Part shown: in pieces, positions 38,125-46,314 of the stretch
Position numbering within the stretch: the first letter of the stretch is position 1
Layout of the letters: the number at the start of each line of letters is the position of its first letter
Assembly: GCF_900100315.1 (NCBI RefSeq)
Contig: NZ_FNFF01000002.1
Coordinates: 580,638 to 644,637 of the forward strand
Reading direction: 5' to 3'
From: Streptomyces indicus
GTDB taxonomy: Bacteria > Actinomycetota > Actinomycetes > Streptomycetales > Streptomycetaceae
Length of the DNA stretch: 64,000 nt
Position numbers and translations under genes: made by a program
The notes under the pieces: model-generated
Seen by the model: the letters and a program-made list of their open reading frames with translations, nothing else
Told to the model about the DNA's origin: nothing
Database searches by the model: none

Positions 38125-38913
38125 CTACTTCAGCGCCAGCACCACCGAGTCCGCCGGCGAAGCCCACACCACCCGGGACTCTCCGAAGCCCATGTCCTTG
38201 AGCGTGGTCGCGTGCCACTCCGCCGAGGGCATGTCCCCGTCCGCGTGGTCGCCGTAGATCTCGAAGCGCTCGGCGGTCGGGCCCGCCAGGACCGGGTCGG
38301 CGGCGGCGAGCTGCCACCATTCCTTCCAGTCCAGGACGCCTTCCGCCTTCGCCCGCGCCGCCCGCGCATTGCGGTACGCGCTCTCCGCCGCGTTGATGCG
38401 CGGGGTGGCCGGATCGGGCATGTGGTCGGCGTTCATGAACACCCCGCCCTCACGCACCAGCCCCGCGATCTGCCCGTACAGGACGGCGAGTTCGGGGCTG
38501 TGCAGCCAGTGCAGCGCCGTCGCGGTGAGCACGGCGTCATAGGAGTCGTACGGCAGCCGGGAGGCCCACTCGGGGTCCTTCAGGTCCGCCCGTACGAACG
38601 TGACCCGCGCGTCCCCGGCGAAGGTGCCCTCCGCGATGGTGAGCAGCGCCGGGTCGAGGTCGACCCCGGTGCTCTCCGCCTCCGGGAACCTCTTGAGGAG
38701 CCGGTCCGTAATACTCCCCGTACCGCACGCGAGATCCAGCACCCGCGCCTTCGGACCGACCAGGGCCTCCACCATGTCGAGCATGACCGAGAACCGCTCC
38801 TCGCGGTCCGGCAGGTACCACTGCTGCTGCCGGTCCCAGCTGTCCTGCCAGGCGCGCCAGTCGGTGCCGTGGCCGAGGCCCGCGGTGCCGGGTGCCGTGT
38901 TGGTGTCCGTCAT
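38125..38913 (-). CDS. Class I SAM-dependent methyltransferase
   Basis: The 262-residue protein starts MTDTNTAPGTAGLGHGTDWRAWQDSWDRQQQWYLPDREERF. Motif I RVLDLACGTGSITDRLLKR is near residue 57, with ESTGVDLDPALL and YDAVLTATALHWLHSPELAVLYGQIAGLVREGGVFMNADHM following, a UbiE-like pattern common in small-molecule methyltransferases. The substrate is unknown. GGAGGGG precedes the ATG. It is divergent from the CGNR gene, with a GTACGTAA direct repeat between them. Confidence 0.87.
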   Translation of the reverse strand: MTDTNTAPGTAGLGHGTDWRAWQDSWDRQQQWYLPDREERFSVMLDMVEALVGPKARVLDLACGTGSITDRLLKRFPEAESTGVDLDPALLTIAEGTFAGDARVTFVRADLKDPEWASRLPYDSYDAVLTATALHWLHSPELAVLYGQIAGLVREGGVFMNADHMPDPATPRINAAESAYRNARAARAKAEGVLDWKEWWQLAAADPVLAGPTAERFEIYGDHADGDMPSAEWHATTLKDMGFGESRVVWASPADSVVLALK

Positions 38914-38924
38914 GGTTCCCCTCC

Positions 38925-38946
38925 GTACGTAATACCCTGTACGTAA
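38925..38946. promoter_or_regulatory. Direct repeat GTACGTAA in divergent promoter region
   Basis: GTACGTAA occurs at 38925-38932 and 38939-38946, 14 bp apart. Each copy contains the palindrome TACGTA. It lies between the divergent methyltransferase and CGNR-type genes and could bind the latter's product. Confidence 0.35.
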
Positions 38947-39014
38947 GCCCCCGTGAAGGGCTCCGCCCATTACTTCCGTACGACGACGATAGACCGCATC
39001 CGTAAGGACTACAA

Positions 39015-39644
39015 GTGGAACTGGCCTATTACTCGGACTACGCCGTGCGCCTCGTCAACAGCGAGGAGCCGGTGCGCGAGAAGGACACGCTCACGAGCGT
39101 CGAGGCGGTGCGCGCGCTCTTCGGCGCGAATCAGTCGGCGGCCCGGCGGGCCACGGACGCGGACGTCACGCGCTTCCGCTCGGTGCGGGCGCGGCTGCGC
39201 GCGGTCTTCGAGGCGGCCGACGGCGGGGACGAGACCCTCGCCGTCGACCTGCTCAACTCACTGCTGCTCGAATTCCCGGTGAGCCCGCAGATCTCCGGGC
39301 ACGACCACCGCGACGACGCGGGCAACCCGCTGTGGCACATGCACCTCGCGGACCACCCCTCGAACGCGACGGCGGGCTACGCGGCCATCGCCTCCATGGG
39401 CCTGGCCTTCCACCTCACCGAGCACGGCGTGGACCGCCTGGGCCTCTGCGAGGCGACCCCGTGCCGCAACGCGTACCTGGACACGTCCACCAACCGCTCC
39501 CGCCGCTACTGCTCCGACCGCTGCGCGACCCGGGCCAATGTCGCGGCCTACCGGGCCCGCAAGCGCGAGGAGGCGGCCGAGCGCACCGACCGCGAGGCGA
39601 GCACGGGACGCACCGCCGAGAAGAGCCAGAACGGCAGCCGCTGA
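39015..39644 (+). CDS. CGNR zinc finger / ABATE-domain protein
   Basis: The 209-residue protein has an N-terminal ABATE-type domain (LAYYSDYAVRLVNSEEP ... LRAVFEAADGGDETLAVDLLNSLLLEF). A C-terminal zinc finger reads LGLCEATPCRNAYLDTSTNRSRRYCSDRCATRANVAAYRARK. The signature C-G-N-R is C-A-T-R here, but the four Cys are kept. These proteins are probable stress-linked DNA-binding regulators. The GTG start follows AAGGA. The last 97 bases overlap the opposite-strand sodX gene, so the two are convergent and overlapping. Confidence 0.88.
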   Translation: MELAYYSDYAVRLVNSEEPVREKDTLTSVEAVRALFGANQSAARRATDADVTRFRSVRARLRAVFEAADGGDETLAVDLLNSLLLEFPVSPQISGHDHRDDAGNPLWHMHLADHPSNATAGYAAIASMGLAFHLTEHGVDRLGLCEATPCRNAYLDTSTNRSRRYCSDRCATRANVAAYRARKREEAAERTDREASTGRTAEKSQNGSR

Positions 39645-39973
39645 CCCTCGGCGCGCGGCCGGTAGCGGCCGAGCACCTTGGCGAGCACCAGCTCCTCGGG
39701 CACCGTCCCGTAGTCCGTGCTGTCGCCGCCCGCGAAGGAGTTGTCCCCGAGCACCCACCAGCCGCCCTCGCGCCGCTCGACGGCGCGCTTGACCACCAGC
39801 AGGTCCTGCTGGAACGGGTGGCGCAGGACGATCACGTCACCGGGCCGGATCCGCACCCCGTACCGGATCAGCAGCTGGTCGCCGTGGTGCAGCGTGGGCA
39901 CCATGGACGGACCGTGCACCTCGGCGGTCCCGAACGGCACTCTGCGCTCCCCCCGTCGCACCGACTCCTGCAT
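39548..39973 (-). CDS. sodX: Nickel superoxide dismutase maturation protease SodX
   Basis: The 141-residue S26 signal-peptidase-like protein has the catalytic Ser23 in HGPSMVPTL, the general-base Lys62 in LLVVKRAVE, and the GDNSFAGGDSTDYG box. It lacks the N-terminal membrane anchor of true signal peptidases. It removes the SodN propeptide to expose the Ni-binding His. The divergent neighbour, 215 bp away, is sodN, which confirms the assignment. ATG at 39971-39973 (MQESVRRGER) is chosen. Its 3' end overlaps the CGNR gene by 97 bp. Confidence 0.92.
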   Translation of the reverse strand: MQESVRRGERRVPFGTAEVHGPSMVPTLHHGDQLLIRYGVRIRPGDVIVLRHPFQQDLLVVKRAVERREGGWWVLGDNSFAGGDSTDYGTVPEELVLAKVLGRYRPRAEGQRLPFWLFSAVRPVLASRSVRSAASSRLRAR

Positions 39974-40188
39974 CAGGCACCTCCCGGCATCGGTCCCCAC
40001 GCTCCCGGCTCGCTCCCGAGCAGCGGAGACCCCATTCTCCGCCCACCTCACAGTGTGCAGTGGGATCGTCCACGGGTCCCAGGTCCACCCTGGACTTTTG
40101 ACCTAAGCACCCGGGGGCACCCGCGAAAGTCCCTCCTCCAGGGAGTAATGTCCCACCTGAGAAGACGATCACGAGGAAGGACAGCTAC

Positions 40189-40584
40189 ATGCTCTCCCGC
40201 CTGTTTGCGCCCAAGGTGAAGGTCAGCGCCCACTGCGACCTGCCCTGCGGTGTGTACGACCCCGCCCAGGCCCGTATCGAGGCGGAGTCGGTCAAGGCCG
40301 TCCAGGAGAAGATGGCCGGGAACGACGACCCGCACTTCCAGGCTCGCGCCACCGTCATCAAGGAGCAGCGCGCCGAGCTCGCCAAGCACCACGTGTCGGT
40401 GCTGTGGAGCGACTACTTCAAGCCCCCGCACTTCGAGAAGTACCCGGAGCTGCACCAGCTGGTGAACGACACCCTCAAGGCCCTCTCGGCCGCGAAGGGC
40501 TCGACCGACCCGGCGACCGGCCAGAAGGCGCTGGACTACATCGCCCAGATCGACAAGATCTTCTGGGAGACCAAGAAGGCCTGA
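40189..40584 (+). CDS. sodN: Nickel-containing superoxide dismutase
   Basis: The 131-residue protein has a 14-residue propeptide (MLSRLFAPKVKVSA) followed by the nickel hook HCDLPCGVY. After cleavage, His1, Cys2 and Cys6 of the 117-residue mature enzyme bind Ni. The rest is the four-helix bundle that forms a hexamer. It dismutates superoxide in the cytoplasm. AGGAAGGA lies 7 bases before the ATG. The gene is divergent from sodX and followed by a strong terminator. Nickel-dependent control is known for Streptomyces sodN; no operator was identified here. Confidence 0.98.
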   Translation: MLSRLFAPKVKVSAHCDLPCGVYDPAQARIEAESVKAVQEKMAGNDDPHFQARATVIKEQRAELAKHHVSVLWSDYFKPPHFEKYPELHQLVNDTLKALSAAKGSTDPATGQKALDYIAQIDKIFWETKKA

Positions 40585-40654
40585 TCCGGGCCGTGTTCGG
40601 CACGGGCTGCGATCGGTGCACCGTCGCAGGCCGACGGACTCTTGGACATCAGGG

Positions 40655-40686
40655 AAGGGCCCGGCCGGGGTACCGGCCGGGCCCTT
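40655..40686. terminator. Bidirectional terminator after sodN
   Basis: AAGGGCCCGGCCGG (40655-40668) and its exact complement (40673-40686) form a 14-bp stem with loop GGTA, between the convergent sodN and secreted-protein genes. A-rich and T-rich ends suit both directions. Confidence 0.9.
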
Positions 40687-40722
40687 TCGTGTGCGCGCGG
40701 GCGGCGTTTCAGAGGCGGCGGT

Positions 40723-41472
40723 TCAGAGGGTGGCGACCTCGTCCGCTTCCGGCGGGGTGACCGTCACCAGCTCGTTGAACTCGCTGAGTTCGACCGTGAG
40801 CTTTCCATCGGCGGACTCGGACTTCAGCGGGTACGGCTGGCCCTCGGCGGCCACGTAGAGGGTGTGCTCCTGGCCGTGGGCCCGGCCCTTGACCGCGATC
40901 ACCTTCGTGTCGTCGACCTCGCTCTCCTCGCCCTTGACCGGGTCGGTGAGCCGGCCGCCGGACAAGGACTGGAGGGTGTCCAGGTTGCACAGGGTCTTGA
41001 GGCCTTCGAGCTCCGGGGCCCTGTTGAGGTTGCGCTTGATGTACTTGCCCTCGATGTCCTTCGCGTCGGCGGAGGCGGAGGGGTCGGCGGAGCCTGTGCT
41101 GTTCGGCTCCGCGAGCAGGTTCTCCACCATCTTGTCGTCCGGCTTGATCCAGGCCGTACGGTCGGCGAGCACCAGGAACTCGAAGCTGCCGCCGTCGTCC
41201 GGCAGCTTCATCTCGCCGGTGCAGTTGCCCTGCCGGTCGACCGAGAGCTCGGTCTCCCTGGCCCCCGACCTGGCCGCCTCGTCGTCGATCTCGAGGTGCA
41301 CGGACTCGGCGGTCTTGAAGGCCGCCGCCGACCTGCGCAGGATCTGCTCCGCCTCCAGGTTCGCCACCCCGTTGTCGTCGGCCGCTGCCGCCGTCCCCGC
41401 CAGGCCGCCCACGGCCAGGGCCGCCGCGGTGACGGTGGCGCCGAGGACGTTGACCGTACGTGGGCTGCGCAT
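40723..41472 (-). CDS. Secreted protein, possibly LppX/LprG-like fold
   Basis: The 249-residue protein has a clear Sec signal (VLGATVTAAALAVGGLAGTAAAADD) without a lipobox Cys. The mature part is two-layered (SAAAFKTAESVHLEIDDEAA ... ETELSVDRQGNCTGEMKLPDDGGSFEFLVLADRTAWIKPD), the pattern of the mycobacterial LppX/LprG lipid-carrier fold, and has two Cys (GNCTG and TLCNL). The resemblance is by eye and the function is unknown. It is probably free in the cell wall or medium. Confidence 0.75.
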   Translation of the reverse strand: MRSPRTVNVLGATVTAAALAVGGLAGTAAAADDNGVANLEAEQILRRSAAAFKTAESVHLEIDDEAARSGARETELSVDRQGNCTGEMKLPDDGGSFEFLVLADRTAWIKPDDKMVENLLAEPNSTGSADPSASADAKDIEGKYIKRNLNRAPELEGLKTLCNLDTLQSLSGGRLTDPVKGEESEVDDTKVIAVKGRAHGQEHTLYVAAEGQPYPLKSESADGKLTVELSEFNELVTVTPPEADEVATL

Positions 41473-41641
41473 GAGAAGCCTCCCGCTCCCCGAGGGGTCC
41501 GCTGAGTGACCTTTCGACCGTATCCGTCACCCATTTGGCCCGCATCCCGGCCACCGGCCCCCGCCGCCGCACCGGCCGCCCCGTACAGGCCGTGGACCAG
41601 GCCCGCGAAGGGCATGGACCCCGCCCGCCCCGTCCGCCACC

Positions 41642-42142
41642 ATGGCCCACATGCCGAACTGGACCATCAGCGCGGAGCCCGTCACCGGCGACGGAGTGGA
41701 CGAGGTGATGCGGCAGTACGTCGAGGAGATGGGGCGGCGGGTGCTCGGGCGGCCGGTGAGCGAGGCCGAGGTGCGGGCCGTGCTCGCCCGCGACCCGCAC
41801 GCCGATCTCGCGCCGCCCGCCGGGGAGTTCCTCGTCGCCCGCGGCGAGGCGCGGGACTTCCGCGGCTGCGTGGGCGTGCGCCTGCTGGCCGGTGCGCACG
41901 CGACGGCGGAGCTCAAGCGGATGTACGTGCACCCCGCCGGGCGCGGCGCCGGCCTGGGACGCGGACTGCTGTTCGCCGTGGAGGATGCGGCGAGGAGACT
42001 CGGGGCCACCACCATGGTCTGCGAGACCAACACGCAGCTGGTCGAGGCGCGCACCCTCTACCTCCGCAACGGATACGTGGAGACGGCGCCGTACGTGGGG
42101 CACGGCAGGGCGGACCATTGGTTCGCCAAAGCCCTGCGCTGA
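41642..42142 (+). CDS. GNAT-family N-acetyltransferase
   Basis: The 166-residue protein has a complete GNAT domain: FRGCVGVRLL strand, then ATAELKRMYVHPAGRGAGLGRGLLFAVEDAARRLGA with the R/Q-x-x-G-x-G/A motif, and NTQLVEARTLYLRNGYVETAPY. The acceptor is unknown. Start at 41642 or 41651 (both ATG). The C-terminus HWFAKALR and its stop form the first unit of a four-copy tandem repeat that runs to the convergent permease gene. Confidence 0.88.
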   Translation: MAHMPNWTISAEPVTGDGVDEVMRQYVEEMGRRVLGRPVSEAEVRAVLARDPHADLAPPAGEFLVARGEARDFRGCVGVRLLAGAHATAELKRMYVHPAGRGAGLGRGLLFAVEDAARRLGATTMVCETNTQLVEARTLYLRNGYVETAPYVGHGRADHWFAKALR

Positions 42143-42224
42143 CGGACCGGTTCGCCAAGGCCCGGGCTGACGGAACCGGTTCGCCGGAGCCTCAGGCTCA
42201 CCGGTTCGCCGAAGCCCTGGGCTC
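42117..42224. repeat. Four-copy tandem repeat spanning GNAT stop codon
   Basis: Units at 42117-42145, 42146-42174, 42175-42199 and 42200-42224 share A(T/C)(T/C)GGTTCGCC..(A/G)GCC. The first encodes the GNAT tail and stop. The last abuts the stop of the convergent ABC permease gene. Units 1 and 2 are 29 bp, units 3 and 4 are 25 bp. Confidence 0.88.
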
Positions 42225-43128
42225 ACTGGTCCCTGCGCCGCACCGCGAGCACCGCGACCGCCGCCGCCACCGCGCCCCACACCCCGTACACGGTCCACGC
42301 CCCGCCCTGCGACCAGCCGAACTCCGGTGGTACGTAACGGGGTTCGGCCAGCCGGAGCCACGCCTGGTACGGGAGGGTGTGGCCGAGGAGTGCCGACCAG
42401 TAGCGGCCGTCCGTGAGGGCGATCGACAGGAAGAGCAGGACCGTCACCGTAGCGATCATCGTCGTCGCGGTGTGCCGGATCAGCGCGCCGAGCGCGAACC
42501 CCGCGAGGGCGCTGACCGGGGCGAGCAGCGCGGAGGCCAGCAGGACGCGCAGGGCGCCCGGGTGGTCGAGGCCGACGCCAGCATCGCGTGCGCCCAGGAT
42601 CGCCTGGGTGCCGGCGAAGGAGGCCGCCGCGAGCAGCAGTCCGTAGACCGTCGTGAGAGCCCCGAGCACCACGGCTTTCGCGGCCATGACCGGGCCGCGC
42701 GCCGGGACCGCCGCGAACGTCGTGCGGATGGTGCCGGTGCTGTACTCGCCGACGACCGCGAAGGCCCCGATCGCGCCGAGGGCGAGCATCAGGACGAGCG
42801 CGGCGTTGGCGTTGAAGGCGTGCTGGAGCGGGATGCCGTCCTCGACGAACCGGGCGCGGTCGGCCGCGGTGCGTGCGGTCCAGTGGCTGTACGTGTCGTA
42901 CGCCGTACCCAAGTTGAAGGCGAGGACGGCGAGTGCCGTGGTCCCGTAGGCGATCGGCAGGGAGCGCAGGGAGCGGATCTTGATCCACTCGGCCGCCGCC
43001 AAGTCCCGGAAGCGGGGGCGGGGTTCGTCCGTGCGCAGGGCCGCGGCGTGCGGCGGCGGTGGGGTGGCGGTAGTCGCGGTGGTGGCGGTCGCGGTGGTGG
43101 CGGTCGCGGTGGTGGCACTGGTGGTCAT
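42223..43128 (-). CDS. ABC-2 type transporter permease
   Basis: The 301-residue protein has a Thr/Ala-rich N-terminus (MTTSATTATATTATATTATTATPPPP) encoded by three 15-bp repeats, then AAEWIKIRSLRSLPIAYGTTALAVLAF and about six membrane segments (LMLALGAIGAFAVVGEYSTGTIRTTFAAVPARGPVMAAK is the typical ABC-2 loop). It forms an exporter with the ATPase whose stop overlaps its start (ATGA). A divergent NarL-type two-component system lies beyond the ATPase and is probably its regulator. Confidence 0.9.
   Translation of the reverse strand: MTTSATTATATTATATTATTATPPPPHAAALRTDEPRPRFRDLAAAEWIKIRSLRSLPIAYGTTALAVLAFNLGTAYDTYSHWTARTAADRARFVEDGIPLQHAFNANAALVLMLALGAIGAFAVVGEYSTGTIRTTFAAVPARGPVMAAKAVVLGALTTVYGLLLAAASFAGTQAILGARDAGVGLDHPGALRVLLASALLAPVSALAGFALGALIRHTATTMIATVTVLLFLSIALTDGRYWSALLGHTLPYQAWLRLAEPRYVPPEFGWSQGGAWTVYGVWGAVAAAVAVLAVRRRDQ
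43073..43117. repeat. Three 15-bp tandem repeats in permease N-terminus
   Basis: GTCGCGGTGGTGGC plus one base occurs at 43073-43087, 43088-43102 and 43103-43117. On the coding (minus) strand it gives the Ala/Thr repeat after the initiator Met. The array is in frame, so copy number can change without a frameshift. Confidence 0.85.
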
Positions 43129-44177
43129 CGGGCGTCTCCCAGGGTGAGTCCGGGGGTGTCTTCCGGGGCGGGTCCCGGGGTGGGGGCCACGGCGGGCCCG
43201 GGGGTGACATCCGCGGTGGGTCCGGGGGCGTCGCCCCCTATGGGTCCGGCTACGGGCCGCGCGGGCTCCGCGCCCGCCCCCCGCGCGCCGTATTCGACGC
43301 TGTCCGCCGTGAGCTCCATGAACGCGCGCTCCAGCGAGGCGTTCTCCGTGGACAGGTAGTGCAGCAGGATGCGGTGGTCGAGGGCGATGCGGGCGATCTC
43401 GGGCGCCGTGACGCCGGTGATCTCCAGCCTTTCGCCGTACGAGGTCACGGCCGCGCCGGCCGCGGTCAGCAGACCGGCCAGGGCCTCGGCCCCGGGCGAG
43501 CGCACCGTCACATGGCCGCGGGTCCCGCGGGCCGCGAACGCGGCGAGGGGCTCGGCGGCGATCAGCTCGCCCCGGCCGATGACGATCAAGTCGTCCGCGG
43601 TGTGCTCCATTTCGGACATCAGGTGGCTGGAGACGAAGACCGTACGGCCCTCGTCCGCGAGCCGCCGGAACAGCTCGCGCACCCACTTCACGCCCTCCGG
43701 GTCGAGGCCGTTGAGCGGTTCGTCGAAGAGCAGCACGGGCGGATCGCCGAGGAGCGCGGAGGCGATGCCCAGACGCTGCTTCATGCCCAGCGAGTAGCCG
43801 CCGATGCGGCGGCCCGCCACGTCCGCGAGCCCGACCTCGCCGAGCACCTCGTCGACCCGGCCGCGCGGGATCCGGTTGCTGCGGGCCAGCGCCCACAGCT
43901 GGGCCCGTGCGCTGCGCCCGCCGTGCACATCATGGGCGTCGAGCAGCGCGCCCACGTGCCGCAGCCCGCGCGGCCGGCCGGCGAAGGGGCGGCCGGCCAC
44001 GGTGACCGACCCGAACGTCGGCGAGTGCAGGCCGAGGATCATGCGCAGGGTGGTCGACTTGCCCGCTCCGTTGGGCCCGAGGAAGCCGGTGACGCGGCCG
44101 GGGTGGACGGTGAACGTCAGGTTCCGCACGGCCGGCTTCGTGCCGTATCGCTTGGTGAGTGCTGTCGCCTCGATCAT
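43125..44177 (-). CDS. ABC exporter ATP-binding protein
   Basis: The 350-residue protein has an ABC domain at residues 1-230: Walker A GPNGAGKSTT, Q-loop-like LLDAHDVHGG, signature YSLGMKQRLGIASALLGDPPVLLFDEPLNGLDPEG, switch His in VSSHLMSEM. It is of the DrrA/BcrA type that drives ABC-2 permeases. The C-terminal 60 residues are Pro/Gly/Thr-rich repeats (DVTPGPAVAPTPGPAPEDTPG), unusual for an ABC protein. ATG at 44175-44177 (MIEATALTKRYG) is chosen. Confidence 0.93.
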   Translation of the reverse strand: MIEATALTKRYGTKPAVRNLTFTVHPGRVTGFLGPNGAGKSTTLRMILGLHSPTFGSVTVAGRPFAGRPRGLRHVGALLDAHDVHGGRSARAQLWALARSNRIPRGRVDEVLGEVGLADVAGRRIGGYSLGMKQRLGIASALLGDPPVLLFDEPLNGLDPEGVKWVRELFRRLADEGRTVFVSSHLMSEMEHTADDLIVIGRGELIAAEPLAAFAARGTRGHVTVRSPGAEALAGLLTAAGAAVTSYGERLEITGVTAPEIARIALDHRILLHYLSTENASLERAFMELTADSVEYGARGAGAEPARPVAGPIGGDAPGPTADVTPGPAVAPTPGPAPEDTPGLTLGDAR

Positions 44178-44308
44178 GCGACGACAGTGCCGCGGGCGCG
44201 GGCCCCGGGGCGTCCAGCCGTCGTCGACACTTCGCGGCCCGGGTGTCACCCCAGGGTGTACAGCCCGGGGCCGATGACCCGCGCCGGTCCGCTCCTTACG
44301 ATCACCTC

Positions 44309-45592
44309 ATGCCCCCGACCGCCGCCGACCGCGACCCTCACCGCGCGCCCGTGCTCCGACGCATCCGCCCGGAGACCTGGGCCGTGGTCCTGTGGGGCGC
44401 GGCGTACGCCTTCGCCCTGCTCGACGAGTTCTTCCTGCTGCCCGGCGAAGCCCTGATGAACGGGCAGGCGCAGCCGTCCTTCTCGCCGGGCCTGCTCGGC
44501 TGGGCGCTGCTCGCGGTGGCCGCGGGCACGGCCGTCGCCGGCAGCAGGCTGCTGCGGGAGCGGCCGCTCATCGGGTACGCCCTGTTCCTCACCGCCTCCG
44601 CGTGGGCGGCCGCGACGCTGGGCAAGGCCGCCCAGTTCGACGTGGTGGCCTTCCTGGCACCGGCGTTCGCGCTGTACTGCGTGGCGCTGCGGCAGCCGCG
44701 CAGGACCGGTGCCGTCGCCGCCGGTCTCGCCCTGGCGGTGCTGCTCTTCCCCGTGGCCGCGCGGCGGGCGATGGACGCCAACATCGACACCGCCCAGCTG
44801 CTCGCCGCCCTCCTCACCGTCCTCGTCGCCTGGTTCGTCGGCGACGCCACCCACCAGACGCGCGCCCACGCCGCCGCGCTCCAGGAGCACGCCGCGCGGC
44901 AGGCCGTCACGGCCGAACGGCTGCGCATCGCACGGGAGATGCACGACACCGTCGCGCACAGCATCGGCATCATCGCGCTCCAGGCCGGCGCCGCGGCGCG
45001 GATCGTGCACACCCGGCCGGAGCGCGCGGGCGAGGCGATGCGCACGGTCGAGGAGACGGGGCGCGAGACCCTCGCGGGGCTGCGGCGGATGCTCGGCACC
45101 CTGCGCGAGGACGACGCCGCTCCGCCGCAGGGTCTCGCCGGCCTGGACCGTCTCGCCGATGCCACCACGGCGGCCGGGGTGCGCGTCGCGGTGACGCGGC
45201 AGGGCCCGCCCCGCCCGCTCCCGCAGGACGTCGATCTGGCCGCGTACCGCATCGTGCAGGAAGCGGTCACCAATGTCGTCCGGCATGCGGGGGCGCAGGC
45301 GTGCGAGGTGCTGGTGGAGTACGGGGAGCGTGACCTCACGCTGGAGATCACCGACCGAGGGAAGGGACCGGGCGAGGAGATGGTGCGGGACGAGGCCGGG
45401 GGGCCTGACGGTGTGGCGGGCGAGGGGCCTGACGGCGTGGCGGGCTCCCCCGAGGGAGGCACGCCGGGCTTCGGGATCGCCGGCATGCGGGAGCGGGTGG
45501 CGCTCCTGGACGGGGAGTTCAGCGCGGGCGCCCGGGCCGGCGGCGGCTTCCGGGTCGCGGCCCGGCTGCCCCTGCCGAAGGCGGCGGCATGA
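44309..45592 (+). CDS. Sensor histidine kinase (NarL-type partner, HisKA_3)
   Basis: The 427-residue protein has about five membrane segments in the first 190 residues (WAVVLWGAAYAFALLDEFFLLPG, LLGWALLAVAAGTAVAGSRLL, ...). A HisKA_3 dimerisation box follows (RLRIAREMHDTVAHSIGIIALQAGAAARIV), then an HATPase domain ending PGFGIAGMRERVALLDG. The ATP-lid contains a near-perfect 22-bp duplication (45400-45421 and 45424-45445) giving GPDGVAGEGPDGVAG. The ATGA overlap with the response regulator shows coupling. It is divergent from an ABC exporter. Confidence 0.92.
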   Translation: MPPTAADRDPHRAPVLRRIRPETWAVVLWGAAYAFALLDEFFLLPGEALMNGQAQPSFSPGLLGWALLAVAAGTAVAGSRLLRERPLIGYALFLTASAWAAATLGKAAQFDVVAFLAPAFALYCVALRQPRRTGAVAAGLALAVLLFPVAARRAMDANIDTAQLLAALLTVLVAWFVGDATHQTRAHAAALQEHAARQAVTAERLRIAREMHDTVAHSIGIIALQAGAAARIVHTRPERAGEAMRTVEETGRETLAGLRRMLGTLREDDAAPPQGLAGLDRLADATTAAGVRVAVTRQGPPRPLPQDVDLAAYRIVQEAVTNVVRHAGAQACEVLVEYGERDLTLEITDRGKGPGEEMVRDEAGGPDGVAGEGPDGVAGSPEGGTPGFGIAGMRERVALLDGEFSAGARAGGGFRVAARLPLPKAAA

Positions 45593-46263
45593 TCCGGGTC
45601 GCGCTGGTGGACGACCAGCCGCTGGTGCGGGCCGCCCTTCAGATGGTGATCGAGGAGGCGGAGGACCTGGAGCTGGTGGGCGAGGCCGGCACCGGCGCGG
45701 AGGCGGTGCGGCTCGCCGAGCAGGCCGCACCCGACATAATCGTCATGGACATCCGTATGCCGGAAATGGACGGGATCGAGGCCACCCGGCAGATCGTGGC
45801 GGGCCCGTCCGGCGCGCAGATCATCGTCCTGACGACCTTCGACGACGACGCATACGTGTACGGGGCGCTGCGGGCCGGCGCGGCCGGGTTCCTCGTCAAG
45901 GACATGGCGCTGGAGCAGATCCTCGACGCGGTCAGGGTGGTGGCGGCCGGTGACGGCCTGCTCGCCCCCGCCGTCACCCGCCGCCTGATCAAGGACTTCG
46001 CCTCCGCGCAGCCGAGTCAACAGACCGAGAAGGTACGGGAGTTGAGCGGCATCACGGAGCGCGAGCGCGAGGTCCTGACCCTGATCGGCTCGGGTCTGAC
46101 CAACACGGAGATCGCCGGCCGGCTGCACATCAGCGTGGCGACCGCGAAGACCTATGTGACCCGGATCCTCGCGAAGCTGGGCGCCCGGGACCGGGTGCAG
46201 CTGGTGATCATGGCGTACGAGGCGGGGCTGGTGGGGGGACCGGCGGGGACGGGAGCCAAGTAG
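45589..46263 (+). CDS. NarL/FixJ-type response regulator
   Basis: The 224-residue protein has a receiver domain (VALVDDQPLVRAAL; phospho-Asp in IIVMDIRMPEMDG; conserved Lys in FLVKDMALEQIL) and a LuxR-type HTH (LSGITEREREVLTLIGSGLTNTEIAGRLHISVATAKTYVTRILAKLGARDRVQLVI). It overlaps its kinase gene by four bases. The divergent ABC exporter operon is the probable target. Confidence 0.94.
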   Translation: MIRVALVDDQPLVRAALQMVIEEAEDLELVGEAGTGAEAVRLAEQAAPDIIVMDIRMPEMDGIEATRQIVAGPSGAQIIVLTTFDDDAYVYGALRAGAAGFLVKDMALEQILDAVRVVAAGDGLLAPAVTRRLIKDFASAQPSQQTEKVRELSGITEREREVLTLIGSGLTNTEIAGRLHISVATAKTYVTRILAKLGARDRVQLVIMAYEAGLVGGPAGTGAK

Positions 46264-46314
46264 GTTGAATCCGTCATCAACTCCCCCTCGCGTCACCCCC
46301 GCCTGGAGCTCCGC

